Source: Athripsodes cinereus
Taxonomy: Eukaryota > Arthropoda > Insecta > Trichoptera > Leptoceridae
Direction: 5' to 3'
Assembly: GCA_947579605.1 (NCBI GenBank)
Contig: OX388317.1
Span: 19,983,384-20,047,383 of the forward strand
Length of the DNA: 64,000 nucleotides
Position 1 is the stretch's first letter. Every line of letters begins with the position of its first letter. Both the position numbers and the translations under genes were made by a program. Under the pieces are notes generated by a model that was given only the letters and a program-made list of their open reading frames with translations, did not search any database and was not told the origin of the DNA. Shown piece after piece: positions 13,295-24,904 of the stretch.

Positions 13295-16200
13295 TCAATA
13301 CTTTTCATCTTTCAGAATATCCTTCACGTGAAACTTTCCACTATAAACACCATCCATTGACTCTAAAAGATACACGTTATCTGACAACTTTGACCTAATA
13401 CGATTTTTCACAAAACGAGGGGCCAATTTAGACATGAATTCCGCAGCTGCATTGGATTTTACAAAATTTCTACGATAGACTACATCACCAGGACGATAAT
13501 CTACTCGTTTTCGACGAAGATTGTAACGAGAGGCAGATTTTTTATATGATTCAGTCAGCATGTCAGTAACCTCATTATATACATCGTACAATACATCCAA
13601 TTTCTGTTTGTAAGAGTTCTTCAGTTCATCCGAAGGATTTTCATCTACATTAGAACTCAAACTTTTGAAAAATGAAGCATGTTGCACGCTTTCAAATCCA
13701 TGCATAAGAAAATGGGGTGAATATCCCGTCGCAAAAGATACATTATTATTCAAACTGGCTTGTACTATGGGTAATTTCTTACTCCAAATTCTATGATTAT
13801 TATCCACCAAAATCGAAAGAGCGGTACCAATGGTTTGATTGTACCTTTCAACTGTATTAGATTGTGGAGCATAATATGCTGAATACAAAATCTTTTCTAT
13901 CCCATACGATTCTAAAAATGATTTGAATGAACGGGAACAAAAATAGGTGGCATTATCCAATAAAATACATTTCGGCACAGAATATGGTAAGAAAATTCTT
14001 TCCTCTAGGCATTTCTGAATTATGGCAGAGGTACATTTTCGCAATGGAAAAATCCAAACAAACTTAGTAAAAACACATACCACAGATAATATATAAACGT
14101 ATCCTTCAACACTTTTGACAAAAGGACCAATTATATCAATTGATAGAGTCTGTAAAGGCATGGACACCAATTTAGGTTTTCCCATAATACCACGTGGTCC
14201 AGAAGTAGCAATTTTATGAGTTTTACAGATTTCACAGCTGTTTACAAATCTAGCGACTGAAAGATGCATGTTTGGCCAATAGAAATATCGTCGTAAATGT
14301 TTGTACGTTTTATAAGTACCTTCATGACAAGAATCGCCACTACAATGATATTCTTGAATTACTCTTAAAGCATCGAGTTTTGGCAATACTAATTTCCATT
14401 CATGAGGTGACAATAAAGTGTTAGACGATTTGGTGTATCTATACAATTTTCCTTCTATTATCTGATAATTCGGGTAAGCTTGTGGGTAATTTTCACAACC
14501 TTTCTTAAGCTTGTTATACACTGCATCACAGGTATCAGTGATTTCTGTAGGCAACGTCAAAGTTCCAATTTCCACACGACTAAGGCAATCAGGTACAACA
14601 TTTAATTTACCTGGTCGATGAGTTACATCAAAATCAAAAGCACTCAAACGAGTCGACCAGCGAGCTAATCTTCCTGTTGGATTCTGTAACTTGTGCAACC
14701 ACTGCAAAGAAGAGTTATCAGTGATCAAGTGAAAACGTACACCATCTAAATAATTACGGAAGTGAGTTATAGAACACAGAGCTGCCAACAGTTCCTTTTC
14801 ACAAATGGAGTAATTTCGTTCAGGACCGGTGAGCTTACGTGAAAAGTATGCAATCGGATGTTCACCATCTTCCAGTTTTTGCATCAAAATTCCTGACATA
14901 GCAAGATCCGAACAGTCAGTATGTAAATAAAATTCCTTCGCATAATCAGGTTGAACTAAAACAGGTGCAGATTGTAAAGCCAATTTTAAACTGTGGAACG
15001 CATTTTCAGCTTCTTCGTTCCATACAAACTTTTTGTTTTTTCTAGACGTTAGGGCACTCAAAGGGGCTGCTATATGTGCGAAGTTTTGTATGAATTTTCG
15101 ATAATAAGAACACATACCCAAGAAAGATTTTACCTGTTTCGGTGTAGTAGGGGTGGGAAATTTTTTCATGGCTTCTATTTTGAGTTCATCAGTTCTTAAC
15201 CCATCGCCATCTACAATATAACCCAAGTAACGCAGAGATGATTTACAAAATTCAGACTTAGTCATATTGATAGTGAGACCATTTTCCTTCAAGATAGATT
15301 GTACAAGTCTTAGGTCATTACAGTGTTGTTCAAAGGTTTCACTTACAATCAGGATATCGTCAAGATAACAATGTACACGACCGGGAAAGCGGTGACTGAA
15401 CAGTTTGTCAGCAATCATTTGCATGTGACTAGGAATATTACGTAGACCAAACGGGCACACAGAGAATTGGTAAGATCCACGTCCATCAATGAAGAAGGCG
15501 GTTTTCTCCTTAGATTCAGGCGATAATGGAAGTTGCCAGAAAGCCTTGGACAGGTCCAGAGCAGTTAAAAACTTGGCATCACGCAAACTGTCCAAGATAC
15601 GATCAATCCAAGGTAGACAATACGAGTTTGGTTTAGTTACTTTGTTCAGGCCACGACTGTCCAAACAGAAGCGAGGTTCTCCATTCTTTTTATTAACTAT
15701 CAACGCAGGCGACTGCCAAGAAGAAGAAGCAGGTTCTATGACTCCTAATTGTAACATTTTATCAATTTCTTTGTTCATGATTTCTTTCTTTGCATGAGGA
15801 ATAGGATAATGTCTCTGCCTAACAGGATCTCCAATGGTTTCAATCTTATGAAAAATTCCTTTCAAACGGCCCAATCCTTTCTTTTCATATGAAACATCTT
15901 CATAGGATCGCTTGATATCATCGATAATAACAACTTGTTCCGAGGTTAAATTGGTCGGACCAATCAATCCTTTGGTTACAACAGGCGGTTCAGGAGTGAG
16001 ATCAGCAGAAAAAATACGTTCATCTATTTGGGTTACAGCATTTAAATGTAATACAGGAGGTATTGTACAAACAGACACAGGAAAAAGTTCAGGACAGATA
16101 TTAAATCTTTTCCAAAAGTCAATTCCTAACAAGTAAGATGACGTTATAGATGGAACAACTAAAAACGTGATACATTTTTCAATACCCTGATACTGTACAG

Positions 16201-16545
16201 GCAACGTTAAGGTTCCTAAAACAGATTGACCATTTCCGTCCGCAGTGAGTACACGAGTTTCACAAGGTACAAGAGGATATCCTAAATTCAAAAATTGGAC
16301 ATGAGAATTCTTTCCTAGAATTGATATCACCGCCCCACTATCCAATAGTGAGAGACAGATTACAGAATGAATTTTAATATTAACGTAAGGTCGGCCATCA
16401 TTTTCTTTTCTAACAACACGAGTTGTGCATAAATTTCTGGTTACCCCTCGGTAATTATACAGTGAGTTTCCGTCTGACGATATTACATCTGAAGATGAAG
16501 AACGAGCTATCGTATCGGAAGGATGTCTTAACGAGGGAGAAATTA
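13295..16545 (-). CDS. pol: Pol polyprotein: protease, RT, RNase H, integrase
   Basis: The frame is open from the gag overlap down to the stop at 13295, giving about 1,016 residues counted from the TTG codon at 16345 and about 66 more upstream. There is no ATG near the protease, so translation should come through the frameshift. Counted from codon 16345: aspartic protease DSGA at 2-5; reverse transcriptase with LDLSKAF (Asp264) and the YLDD catalytic box at 327-330; RNase H with Asp477, Glu518, Asp543 and Asp586; an integrase HHCC zinc finger (His667, His674, Cys704, Cys707); and an integrase core with Asp737, Asp797 and Glu833, the last two separated by exactly 35 residues (DD35E). A GPY/F-like module, with APRF, lies near 973-995. 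I see no chromodomain. All catalytic residues checked are present and the frame is unbroken. The order PR-RT-RH-IN places it in Ty3/Gypsy. Confidence 0.96.
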
Positions 16546-17646
16546 GTTTTTTGAAAACGACGGGGGTGGTCTAGAAGTATCCGGCATCAGCGATGCAGGT
16601 TTCTGTTCACGCATGACATTGTTATATCTATTCCTGGGTGAACGACGGGGTGTAAAATGTCTAACTCTGTTTTTACATTCCTTAGAAATGTGTCCAACAT
16701 GTCCGCAAGAAAAGCATCGTATGACTGGTTTGGGACGATTCTCTACTGCATTAACTCTCATGGCAGTAGGTCTAGAAGAAGAAGAAGAAGTATGGCCCTT
16801 GGTCAGACGATCGAAGTTGGAGACCATTCTTTCCAGTTCACTTACTGACGAAATGTGAGAACTAGCCAAAAGAGAGACATATCTCTGATGTAACCCGCGT
16901 TTGAAGACTTCCAACAATTCATTCTCAGTCAGTTTCTCATCAAGGGAGCTATTCATTTCTATTATTCGGGCAATATAATCTGCTGAAGTTTCATAATTAT
17001 TTTGTATCGATGACCAAATACGTAATTTTCTATCTATCATAAATCCAGGGGCTTCAAAACGGTGGTAAAAGAGTGCCTTGATAGCTTCCCAAGTCATTTC
17101 CTCTTTAAAAATTATTCGAAAGTGTGTAAGCGCTCGATCCTTCAGAAATTCAGGCAAAACGTATACCAATTGTTTATTTGGGAACCTCCTAGCCCTTGCA
17201 ATTTCTTCCAACCGCGTAAAAAAGTTTCTTACATCACCGAGACCATCAAAAGGTTTTACTGGCCAAGATCCAAAATTTACATTCAAAAGCTGTGAGGTTT
17301 TACTAAGACTTAAAGCATTATCGAAGGATTTCTCGATAGATGCCGACTCTTCTACAGCAACAACGTTCACATTGCTAGACACGGATGTACAAGGTGGTTC
17401 CATATCAAGAGATATTTGAGCATTCATACGCGATTGTGGAGCAACTTGTTCGAATTCTACTTCCAGATTTTGTTTATTATATTCTAACGCTTGCCTTCTC
17501 AAACTAGGAATTGAACGTTTCGGTATAACTCCTCTTTCAGATAAAGCTTTCTTTAGGGTAGCACCGTTAGCTTTGTCTACATTGGGAATTGGACCCAAAA
17601 ATAACAATGGTTCAAATCGAGACATTATTATAAGAAAGTATGACAA
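16543..17646 (-). CDS. gag: Gag polyprotein of the Gypsy element
   Basis: A 367-residue structural protein that would form the cytoplasmic particle and package element RNA. The N-terminal half is polar with no motif I recognise. Residues about 125-285 look like a retrotransposon Gag capsid region, with an FxxxLEEIARA-like helix near 143-152. A serine-rich linker (286-291) precedes one CCHC zinc knuckle, CFSCGHVGHISKEC (Cys311, Cys314, His319, Cys324), followed by a basic tail typical of nucleocapsid. The first ATG is at 17646; a second in-frame Met eight codons in could also start. The stop TAA at 16543..16545 comes immediately after the slippery heptamer AAAAAAC, so some ribosomes should shift by -1 into pol. 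The frame is intact, and it is the first gene after the leader. Confidence 0.93.
   Translation of the reverse strand: MSYFLIIMSRFEPLLFLGPIPNVDKANGATLKKALSERGVIPKRSIPSLRRQALEYNKQNLEVEFEQVAPQSRMNAQISLDMEPPCTSVSSNVNVVAVEESASIEKSFDNALSLSKTSQLLNVNFGSWPVKPFDGLGDVRNFFTRLEEIARARRFPNKQLVYVLPEFLKDRALTHFRIIFKEEMTWEAIKALFYHRFEAPGFMIDRKLRIWSSIQNNYETSADYIARIIEMNSSLDEKLTENELLEVFKRGLHQRYVSLLASSHISSVSELERMVSNFDRLTKGHTSSSSSRPTAMRVNAVENRPKPVIRCFSCGHVGHISKECKNRVRHFTPRRSPRNRYNNVMREQKPASLMPDTSRPPPSFSKN
16546..16552 (-). promoter_or_regulatory. -1 ribosomal frameshift heptamer AAAAAAC
   Basis: The minus strand reads TCA AAA AAC TAA in the gag frame, so A AAA AAC has exactly the X XXY YYZ phase used by -1 slippage sites. 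It is followed at once by the gag stop. The pol frame is -1 relative to gag and is open from here to the protease, so a single slip at this site joins the frames. I did not identify a clear downstream pseudoknot by eye. Confidence 0.88.
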
Positions 17647-18435
17647 AGGTTCTAAAACTTTATATGCTCAAAAAAAACTTTTAAGTTACACACGAAAATT
17701 TATCTTTGAATGACAAAGGTTCAAGAGATATTTGGTTGTGCTGACAATGTTATTATCTTCCGACGCTTCAATGTTTTATTTTATGTTTTATAAATAACTA
17801 AAATTATTTTCACACTCTCCTATGCTTTTTCTATTCTTACAAACTAGTTTCTTAAACGTGTCTTTCGACACTAGGGAGGGACTCGGTGCTCTGGTAGATA
17901 AAAGAAGTTTATCGCCACCACCCAATTCGGATTAAATCTGATTACACAATGAGTAATCAATCGTTAACAAAACAAAATTCTGATCACGAGATCTATTTAA
18001 TAAATAAATAAAATTTCTTACGATTATTTACTCGCGCACAGTTTGAGAAAGTGCGTACTTACCAATTATACTTTGTTTATACTCCGTATCTACGGAAATT
18101 CCCGCGCGAAACGTAATACATTCAATATTTCGCGGGAAACTTGTGTTCCCACCAAATCTTAACAAAAGTCGGTTTTCACACCACGCTATATTCCAACCAG
18201 TCGCGCGGCGATTTACTCGTGATATTTAACAGTTATCACTTCACACACATATTTGTATTACACATGATTGCTACAAGACATATCAATTGTACATATAATT
18301 TATCACAAATGGCATTAAAAGCAACATGTAAACCCAAGCGTAGTCATGACACAGATTTTTTCAAGTTTGTAATTATTCGAATTACTGTATATCCGAGAAA
18401 CGAATTCACAATTTATTCGTCTTCTTTTTGATATT
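17647..18435 (-). other. Gypsy leader / 5' untranslated region
   Basis: About 0.8 kb lies between the primer binding site and the gag start. It shows no long minus-strand frame. It probably holds the packaging signal and leader of the genomic RNA, but nothing specific can be pointed to. Confidence 0.6.
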
Positions 18436-18459
18436 ATCCCGGACGACGAGCCCACAAAT
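18436..18459 (-). other. Primer binding site, tRNA-Pro-like
   Basis: Directly inside the 5' LTR the minus strand reads five bases and then TGGGCTCGTCGTCCGGGA. From memory of animal tRNA-Pro 3' ends, this resembles the complement (GGCTCGTCCGGGAT) with an extra GTC repeated in the middle and a shorter G run. The position is right for a primer binding site. The exact primer tRNA is uncertain because of the three-base insertion. Confidence 0.6.
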
Positions 18460-20926
18460 TGCTACGTGAGGACGTGCAATCAAATTGCTACGTGTGTGGT
18501 TTCCATTAACCACGCTCTCACATAACAAGTAAATTATGCTTCGTCCAACGGTCGAACACACAATTTATTACAAAAGCAAAATTAGAACAATGAACAAGGT
18601 TTCAAACTGAACTATAAGAAGCAAAATACATATTCTGTAGAGTAATACTGTTATAAATATAGGTCTATATGCTCGTAAGTAGTCTAAAGATATTAAGAAG
18701 TAAAAGGTCTATACTCGTGTTTATGTCTAGGGGTTTCTTACAAGTGTATGGGGCCCTTTTACTTGGCTCTGGGCGAGAGAGGCCTCTGTGTCATGCTTAC
18801 CCTTAAGTCCACAAGCAGTCAGGTTACCAGGAACACCTTACTCCTTCAGTATACCATTTATAACTTATTGAATAGAATCTTCATATTATATATCAAGGTA
18901 AATTTATAGGTACATCCATGTAAACAACAAAATTATATATATATATCATGTGAAACTAAGATTATCAAAAAGTACATTAGACCTTTCCAAGAAAGTGGAT
19001 ATATTATTTCCATCAATGGAGCCTTTCATTTAGCTCTTGGTTGCCTTCATAGTGAGATAATATGGTCTTCCTCCCAATGGTTGGCCAAGGATTCGAACCT
19101 TTGTTACATAACTACTCCGAGTATATACTAGGTTATTGGAAGATTATATACACGGAGGCGGAGATATGTACTTTAGTATTATTAAGAGTATTGAATCTAC
19201 TGATGGGTATACAAAATGAATTTCAATAGAAAGATATCGGATGGTAAGTGATTTACATTTATTGTGTAAACATATACATTACATAACAATACAGTTACTT
19301 TCAAAGTAAATCTGTAGGGAATACTATTCCATACAATACGCAAAATTATGAAAGTATTGCCATATTTGGATAGAGACAGTAAAACACACAATGGTAATTA
19401 TTAAAAGACACCAACCTTGGTATTACAAATATAAATCAATACCTGGATTATCGTGGGGTCTATAACATGAAATGGGAATCATTCATTCTTCATTCATACT
19501 CAAGATCTTATATTATTACACAAAGGAAATTAATACATAGATAGTTCAACGATTACATGAACTTAGTCATGAATAAATTATCAATATATATACATCATAT
19601 ACAGTAGTAATATTGTCACTTACAGATAGACTGGCGAGCTGGATAAGAATAACACAAAGACAAGTATGTTATTGTTGACGTATTTTGGCACTCATAGACG
19701 GGAGATGGCAGGATCATGAAAGAAACATACCCTGATGATTCTATGGCGGTCGCTGGTTATACTCTAGGACGTACAGGAGTGCGGTGATGTCAGAATCAGA
19801 CAGATCCTGTCCTCTGGACGAAGAGATCGCCACTTCACAAGTGATAAGAGAAATAATTTACGTTTCAACACTATTCTCAGTGCCAAAGGAATAAGGCGTC
19901 ACTATTTCCATAGTCTGTCCAAGCATATACGGGTGGTCATTTAATCACTCTCATAACAAGGGTCGTAACCAGAAAAGTTAAGAGAGGATCTTCACGTTCT
20001 CATAAGAATGAGTGTTCATTGATAAACTACTGATGCGCAATATACAGACTCTCGCGTTGAAGATGTATTCGTTCCTTCGGAACCCATTCTTGTTTTAGTT
20101 AAATTTATAACACTGAGCAAGTATAAAGAATTGTTTAAGTGATTCTTTTATGAATCCTAACAATGAAAAGTTGATCAGAAACAAGGGATTATCTTATTTC
20201 ACACGGATATGAAAAATGGCGGCAATTGCAACAACCACGCCCAAAATCATACAAATGCTACATCACTCAAAAAAAACTCCCAAATGTTATCTTAATATCA
20301 CTTCGACAACGGAATCTATATGACTCACAGGATACTCAAGCCTGTTCACGATATTATTTGGTTTATTGATTACTATTGATTATTAATAAGAACGGTTTTA
20401 GGGTACACTAATGTTGGCGGTAAATCCGTCCACGCGCATAACAATTGACACAGGTTGTTTTAAAGTACATTATTACACGGCACACAACAAGAATTATTTT
20501 TTGAACGCAGGAAGACAACAAGATTGATCATTACACTGTTATGAAGATTGCCTCTAATTATCTAACAATACTATTAACTTGTCGTAATTACTACGATGAC
20601 TGTCCGCCGCGAGAACAGAGTGGGCACTCGCGCGTGTTGATTGTTCCGGGGTTGGTATCTAACTGGCGCGCCAAGCCAATCTTCGGAAGTCGTTAGACAA
20701 AAAATCCGTTGGGAAAAACCACGTGATCTACTGCTAAGTCGAATTTATTATTGGTGATGGGTGCAACCTTCGTATGCACGAGGATACCCGAGGATTACCG
20801 ACAAGGTGTAGAGAAAATATAATAATATTATTATTTATTATTGAGTGACGACAAAGGACAACTACGAATTATTGGTATAGCAGTGGATATGAACGTATTA
20901 CGCGTTGAATATTTTAATGCGTAGCA
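18460..20926 (-). repeat. 5' LTR of the Gypsy element
   Basis: This 2,467-bp repeat begins TGCTACG and ends CGTAGCA on either strand. It is the upstream LTR for the minus-strand element, so it should hold the promoter. It matches 9211..11677 without any length difference. It contains a 64-codon minus-strand open frame (19197..19391) also present in the other LTR, but with no recognisable domain, so I do not call a gene. It is unusually long for a Gypsy LTR. Confidence 0.95.
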
Positions 20927-20934
20927 AGTTATAA

Positions 20935-21260
20935 GTTAACTAGCTCATCATCATCGCCCTCAACGCTCCTCTCGTGAGTACAACACAGGGCAAAAACCAG
21001 CCTCCTCCATTCAGAGCGTCTCTGTGCCAATCGCGTCACCTCTTCCCACGACACTCCCTGCGCTCTGATTTCGTTGTCATTGGAACAGTGTATTGTGAAA
21101 GAGGGATGCTGGGGGCGACGGAACCCTTGCGGACGGAAGAACAGCGCTCTTTTTGGCCAAATATCATTGGGCATTCTTAGAACATGACCCAGCCAGGACC
21201 ATCGTCTCTCCTGTATCACGGAGATTACAGATCTCTGCCGGGTGCGTCGGCGCACAGTTT
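20935..21260 (-). pseudogene. LINE ORF2 C-terminus
   Basis: A 108-codon minus-strand frame contains RRWSWLGHVLRMP near its start and WEEVTRLAQRRSEWRRLV followed by ALC near its end, then an acidic run of GAT codons (the tail microsatellite). This is the usual order at the C-terminus of RTE-like and related non-LTR retrotransposons. The copy is truncated and sits immediately beside the Gypsy LTR. Confidence 0.8.
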
Positions 21261-21810
21261 ACATACCTACTACCCTAAATCTAAAAGATGATGTGTTAAT
21301 AGGGATAGATAGATATTCGTTTTAAAAGGCCTATATATAATTTAATATTGATACAAAAGTTACTAAGGAACAGCAAAAAAATATAAGGTTTTCACTACCA
21401 GCTTTTCATCAAAGGACAATAGGGAGAAAAGATATTGAATCACAAAGGGCCATAATCCCACGTGCATCATTTGTCATATTGTTGTTATAACTAGTGATAA
21501 ATCGGAAACCGAATCAGTTATCCGGCTAAATGTCAAACCGAATAACCGGATATTAATTTGACCACTGTCATGACGTAGGTATGTAGTTAAAAATCATGTT
21601 ATCTATAAATATCTATAACTTTACGGCATATCTATAACTTGAAGTTGGGTAGCCAGAAGACTAGCCGCATGTCATACACATACAAGTTGTTCTAACTATG
21701 TCATTCACTGTGTCAGTCATTAGGTTGTAAAATTCCATAACCAAATTAAAAAACAAATAAATTTTCAAAAATAGCCAGCGAAACTTTTATCAAATAATAA
21801 AATTTAGCTT

Positions 21811-21960
21811 TCACAAAGCATTGTTTTACTTTCACTCTACTTTATTTAAACGTTAGAACGTTTTCGAACAATATGTGTCATTGATAATGAACGGATATTG
21901 CTCGAAAACGTTCTGATGTTTAAATAAAGTGGAAGTAAAACAGTGTTTTGTGATAGGTAT
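21811..21960 (+). mobile_element. Penelope-like inverted remnant
   Basis: Two arms of about 60 bp, 21811..21874 and 21895..21958, are inverted copies of each other (CTTTATTTAAACGTTAGAAC and its counterpart). The right arm begins with a hammerhead-like motif. It is nested in the hAT-like element. Confidence 0.55.
21877..21917 (+). ncRNA. Hammerhead-like motif, U3-A8 type
   Basis: Stem I GTCA/TGAT, core TTGATAA (C3 to U together with G8 to A), an extra T, a weak stem II GAAC/GCTC, GAA, self-complementary stem III AACGTT, then C before the predicted cleavage point. It is the weakest stem II of the set. Confidence 0.5.
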
Positions 21961-22124
21961 TTTCATTTTATACTTTTAAAAACGAATGTTTTCTTCTACT
22001 TTGTGATTTATTGATGAAATGATATTTTTTTTTAAATCAACGATTATCCGATATCCTATTTAATAGTAAATTTCAAACCGGATAAATTGGATATCGGATA
22101 TTGGGTTCATCTCTAATTATTACT

Positions 22125-22655
22125 ACTATACGTCAGAAGGATTCTTCCTTTTCTAATTAGAAGATTGATGGAGATTCACCTTTTCCTTTATCTCTATGAT
22201 CCTTTCCTTTCCTTTTCTTTACTCATCAGGATTAATCCAGGACTTTTATTTTCCTAATGGTTAATGGACTTCAAATGTACACACAACAATAAATACAAAT
22301 CCTGCTATGACACAACTAAACATTAGTCCTTTTTTCTTATTTGACGAAAAATAATGATATTTTATCTTTTTCTTGATTGAATCACAACTTTGCACAAATA
22401 AAAGCCTTATTGTACCTACTGGTAGAGTCTTGGACTTACAACTAGAATATCCCAAGTATCAATACAAGCAACGAGAGAAATATAAAGTAAAAATAATAAA
22501 TATGTTTACTATACATAATGGTTTTAAGGGTGTTTTTAAGTGTTTTGTACTCCATTAAACAAATTCATTCATAACGAACTCATTTCTCATCGACACAGTT
22601 TTCATCTTAAATCTCGATCTTAAATCGTAAATTTTCGAGTGGCCTCAAAAGTCAC
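22125..22655. other. AT-rich DNA without a gene
   Basis: Pyrimidine-rich stretch at about 22140..22255. No coding or mobile-element signature. Confidence 0.5.
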
Positions 22656-22659
22656 GAGA

Positions 22660-22930
22660 CAATTTACATCTTCAATTCGGCAATGAGGTGTACAACCCAT
22701 CTAGAATGTCTTAATTTTTTTGTAAGCACGGAGAGGACAGCTTGCATGTTTACAAAATGCAGCTGATTTGCTGGTTACCCCACTTGTGGAATGTACTGTG
22801 ATTGTTAACATAGATCGATATTTTGTTTTTGTATTTACATATGGAGAGGACAACTTGCATCTTTATTAAAAGCTGTTAACGTTAAGCCAACCCCGATTAT
22901 GGGATGTGGAATATCCCATTATGGCATTAT
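22660..22930 (-). repeat. Dispersed (GTA)-end repeat, two adjoining copies
   Basis: The first copy (22660..22815) runs GGCAATGAGGTGTACAACCC, CACGGAGAGGACAGCTTGCA, and ends CCCCACTTGTGGAATGTACT. A second fragment (about 22840..22930) repeats GGAGAGGACAACTTGCATCT. Confidence 0.65.
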
Positions 22931-22974
22931 AAGAATTTTGTTAGTCATTGATTACTTTTTATGAAATCATCATC

Positions 22975-23230
22975 ATCATCTCCATCGGTCCCTCAATCCT
23001 GAGGATCGTGACCATCATGAGTCATTCTGTAGACCATCTGTCTCCATCTTGAGCGATCCTCCGCCATGTGCAAGGCCCCGTGTAGAGAGCTTTGTGTGGC
23101 CACCTTAATTTGGTCGCTCCATCTCATTGGCCCTCTGCCCTTCCCCTCCTTCCTTCTACAACCCCAGTATAATTTCTTTTTCCAGGTTTTCATGCTCTCT
23201 TCTTGCAATGTGGGCAAAAATTATTTACAA
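22975..23230 (-). pseudogene. RTE-like LINE ORF C-terminus with (ATG)n tail
   Basis: A 74-codon minus-strand frame contains GPMRWSDQIKVA, then AEDRSRWRQMVYRMTHDGHD and PQD before the stop, followed by a (GAT)n tail. The order RWxDxIK...AxDRxxWR is the standard C-terminus of RTE-type LINEs. The terminus at 55155..55253 is the same family. Confidence 0.8.
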
Positions 23231-23339
23231 CAATTTTTTTTATTTTACTTTACTATCATCACGGCGTATCGCACAAGTAGGTAGCCAGCGAACCAACAAT
23301 AAGTAATAATCAAACAAATTGTCCTCTTGGTATCAATAA

Positions 23340-23500
23340 TAAAATAAGACATTCATGGAAATTGGCATATCTCATCGCAGAACTGAAGAAATTTAATATT
23401 TTAGACGTGACATTTTACGAACACCCGCCTCTTACATGACACTCGAAAACTAACTGAAAGAGAGGACGAGCTATTTTCTGCCGGGGGCTCTGCTCGATTC
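23340..23500 (+). repeat. Dispersed (GTA)-end repeat, body fragment
   Basis: AAGACATTCATGGAAATTGG, CATCTCATCGCAGAACTGAA and CACCCGCCTCTTACATGACA follow the family order seen at 35518..35760. Confidence 0.6.
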
Positions 23501-24655
23501 ATATAACATATTATGTATGAATACATAGTGCATATTGATACTAGATTATACTATTTATTCAAATATAAAATAATGTAGGTTTATTTTTTTCATTTGGATA
23601 AAATTATGAGGTACAGAAGCAAACCACCAGTCTTCCTTTTTTTAGTTTTTAATGTATTTAATGTTTGTGGTTTCTCTTTCAAGCCTCTACAGATTACAAT
23701 ATGTAAATATTAGCGAAATCACGTACTAATCTATTATAAAATTGGTTTAAAAATCAATTTTAAATCCATACCCACCACCCCACTATACTCCCTTACTACC
23801 TCCTACCATCTATCAAATAGACTCACAATCAATGCAAAAACTACACCGTTCTAAAATCAGTCAAACACTTTATTAGATATATAAGTACAAAACAGAGTGC
23901 TTAGAAGACAAAACATACACTGTCGTATTTTTTAGATTCATAAACGCCGATGTAAGTATGATCAAGTTCAAAACCGACACCAGCATTTTTATTTCTTCAG
24001 TATATCATTAATTACGAGTATTTGGAGTTTTTGTGTCAAGAGGTAATCACTTCAGTGAAATACGGAATAGAATATATTATTACAAACATTTGAGGCGATT
24101 TTTTTTTTGTTTTCTGAAAATATTCTCAAGCCTCAGAGTGGCGGTTTTGCTTTTGTCCCTCACAAATATAATAAATTATATTAAAAGATAATAATATCAG
24201 ATAGAAAAAGAGACTATTGTTTGATTTAGGAATGAAACCCATGTCTTATAAAACATAAAGGATTCTGAGGGATAAATATATATGTATGTACATGAACGAT
24301 TTTAATAATATTATTAGGTACCTACCTACAATATTACGAATCAGATTATAGGAAAAAAACATTGTTGCTACCTTCTGTAGGATTGTACCTATTTGTATTG
24401 CTAAGAAAGATGACAATAAGAACATGACTATCTCAATATATGATTTATCATTTTTTTTTATTGCAAAAAGTTTATTTACGTAGGATACCAATTGAGTCCT
24501 ACTATCCGTCGCAACTTTAAAAGTACCTTCTTTCTTTAGAAGAAGAAGAAGGAAGAGATGCCTTCATTAAGAAACCATTTTAGATATTTTTTGTAAACAT
24601 TTTCAGCAATTTCTCCATTAAATTTAGTAGCACTGGAAGAGTATTGTAACTATGT
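23501..24655. other. AT-rich DNA without a gene
   Basis: No coding or RNA gene seen. A (GAAGAA)-like run lies at 24540..24555. Confidence 0.5.
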
Positions 24656-24659
24656 AAAT

Positions 24660-24850
24660 TTATTACTACTACCTCATCACTCATCCTACAAGTGAAGTAG
24701 CCAGCAGACCAGCTGTATGTAATAAACATGCATGCCGTCCTTTCCGTGCCAACAAAAAATTAAATCATTCAAGATGGGTGGCAAACCTCATCGATGAATC
24801 TAATATGTAAAATGTATTTATTTTTTAACACCTGCCTCTTACAGAATATA
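24660..24850 (+). repeat. Dispersed (GTA)-end repeat
   Basis: Begins with TACTACTAC at 24664..24672, then AAGTGAAGTAGCCAGCAGAC, CATGCATGCCGTCCTTTCCG, and GATGGGTGGCAAACCTCATC. One of the longer copies. Confidence 0.75.
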
Positions 24851-24904
24851 ACTTATAACATGTGAATTCATTAAATGAATTTATTAATAAAGGTGTTAAA
24901 AAAG

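Larger units (their letters stand above)
9211..20926 (-). mobile_element. Complete Ty3/Gypsy LTR retrotransposon
   Basis: An 11,716-bp element read on the minus strand in the order 5' LTR (18460..20926), primer binding site, leader, gag, pol, non-coding 3' stretch, polypurine tract, 3' LTR (9211..11677). The LTR ends form the inverted repeat TGCTACG...CGTAGCA, and the flanks carry the 4-bp duplication AGTT (9207..9210 and 20927..20930), as expected of Gypsy integration. The two LTRs are co-linear at a constant 9,249-bp offset. Every block I compared was identical, which implies a young insertion. Both frames are open and their catalytic motifs are intact, so the copy may still be competent. 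It sits beside a dispersed-repeat fragment on the left and a LINE tail on the right. Confidence 0.96.
21492..22115. mobile_element. hAT-like non-autonomous element with nested PLE remnant
   Basis: Ends TAGTGATAAATCGGAAACCG and, reversed, TAGAGATGAACCCAATATCC, each followed by a degenerate ATCCGG-rich inverted region. The flanks at 21484..21491 (GTTATAAC) and 22116..22123 (ATTATTAC) match at six of eight positions, consistent with an aged 8-bp hAT duplication. Its middle is interrupted by a Penelope-like inverted unit (21811..21960). There is no transposase frame. Confidence 0.65.

Noticed and set aside
15489..15797. 102-codon plus-strand open frame inside pol
   Set aside because: It is antisense to reverse transcriptase with no recognisable domain; a shadow of the coding frame.
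19197..19391. 64-codon open frame present in both LTRs
   Set aside because: It recurs only because the LTRs are identical; no start context or domain supports a gene.
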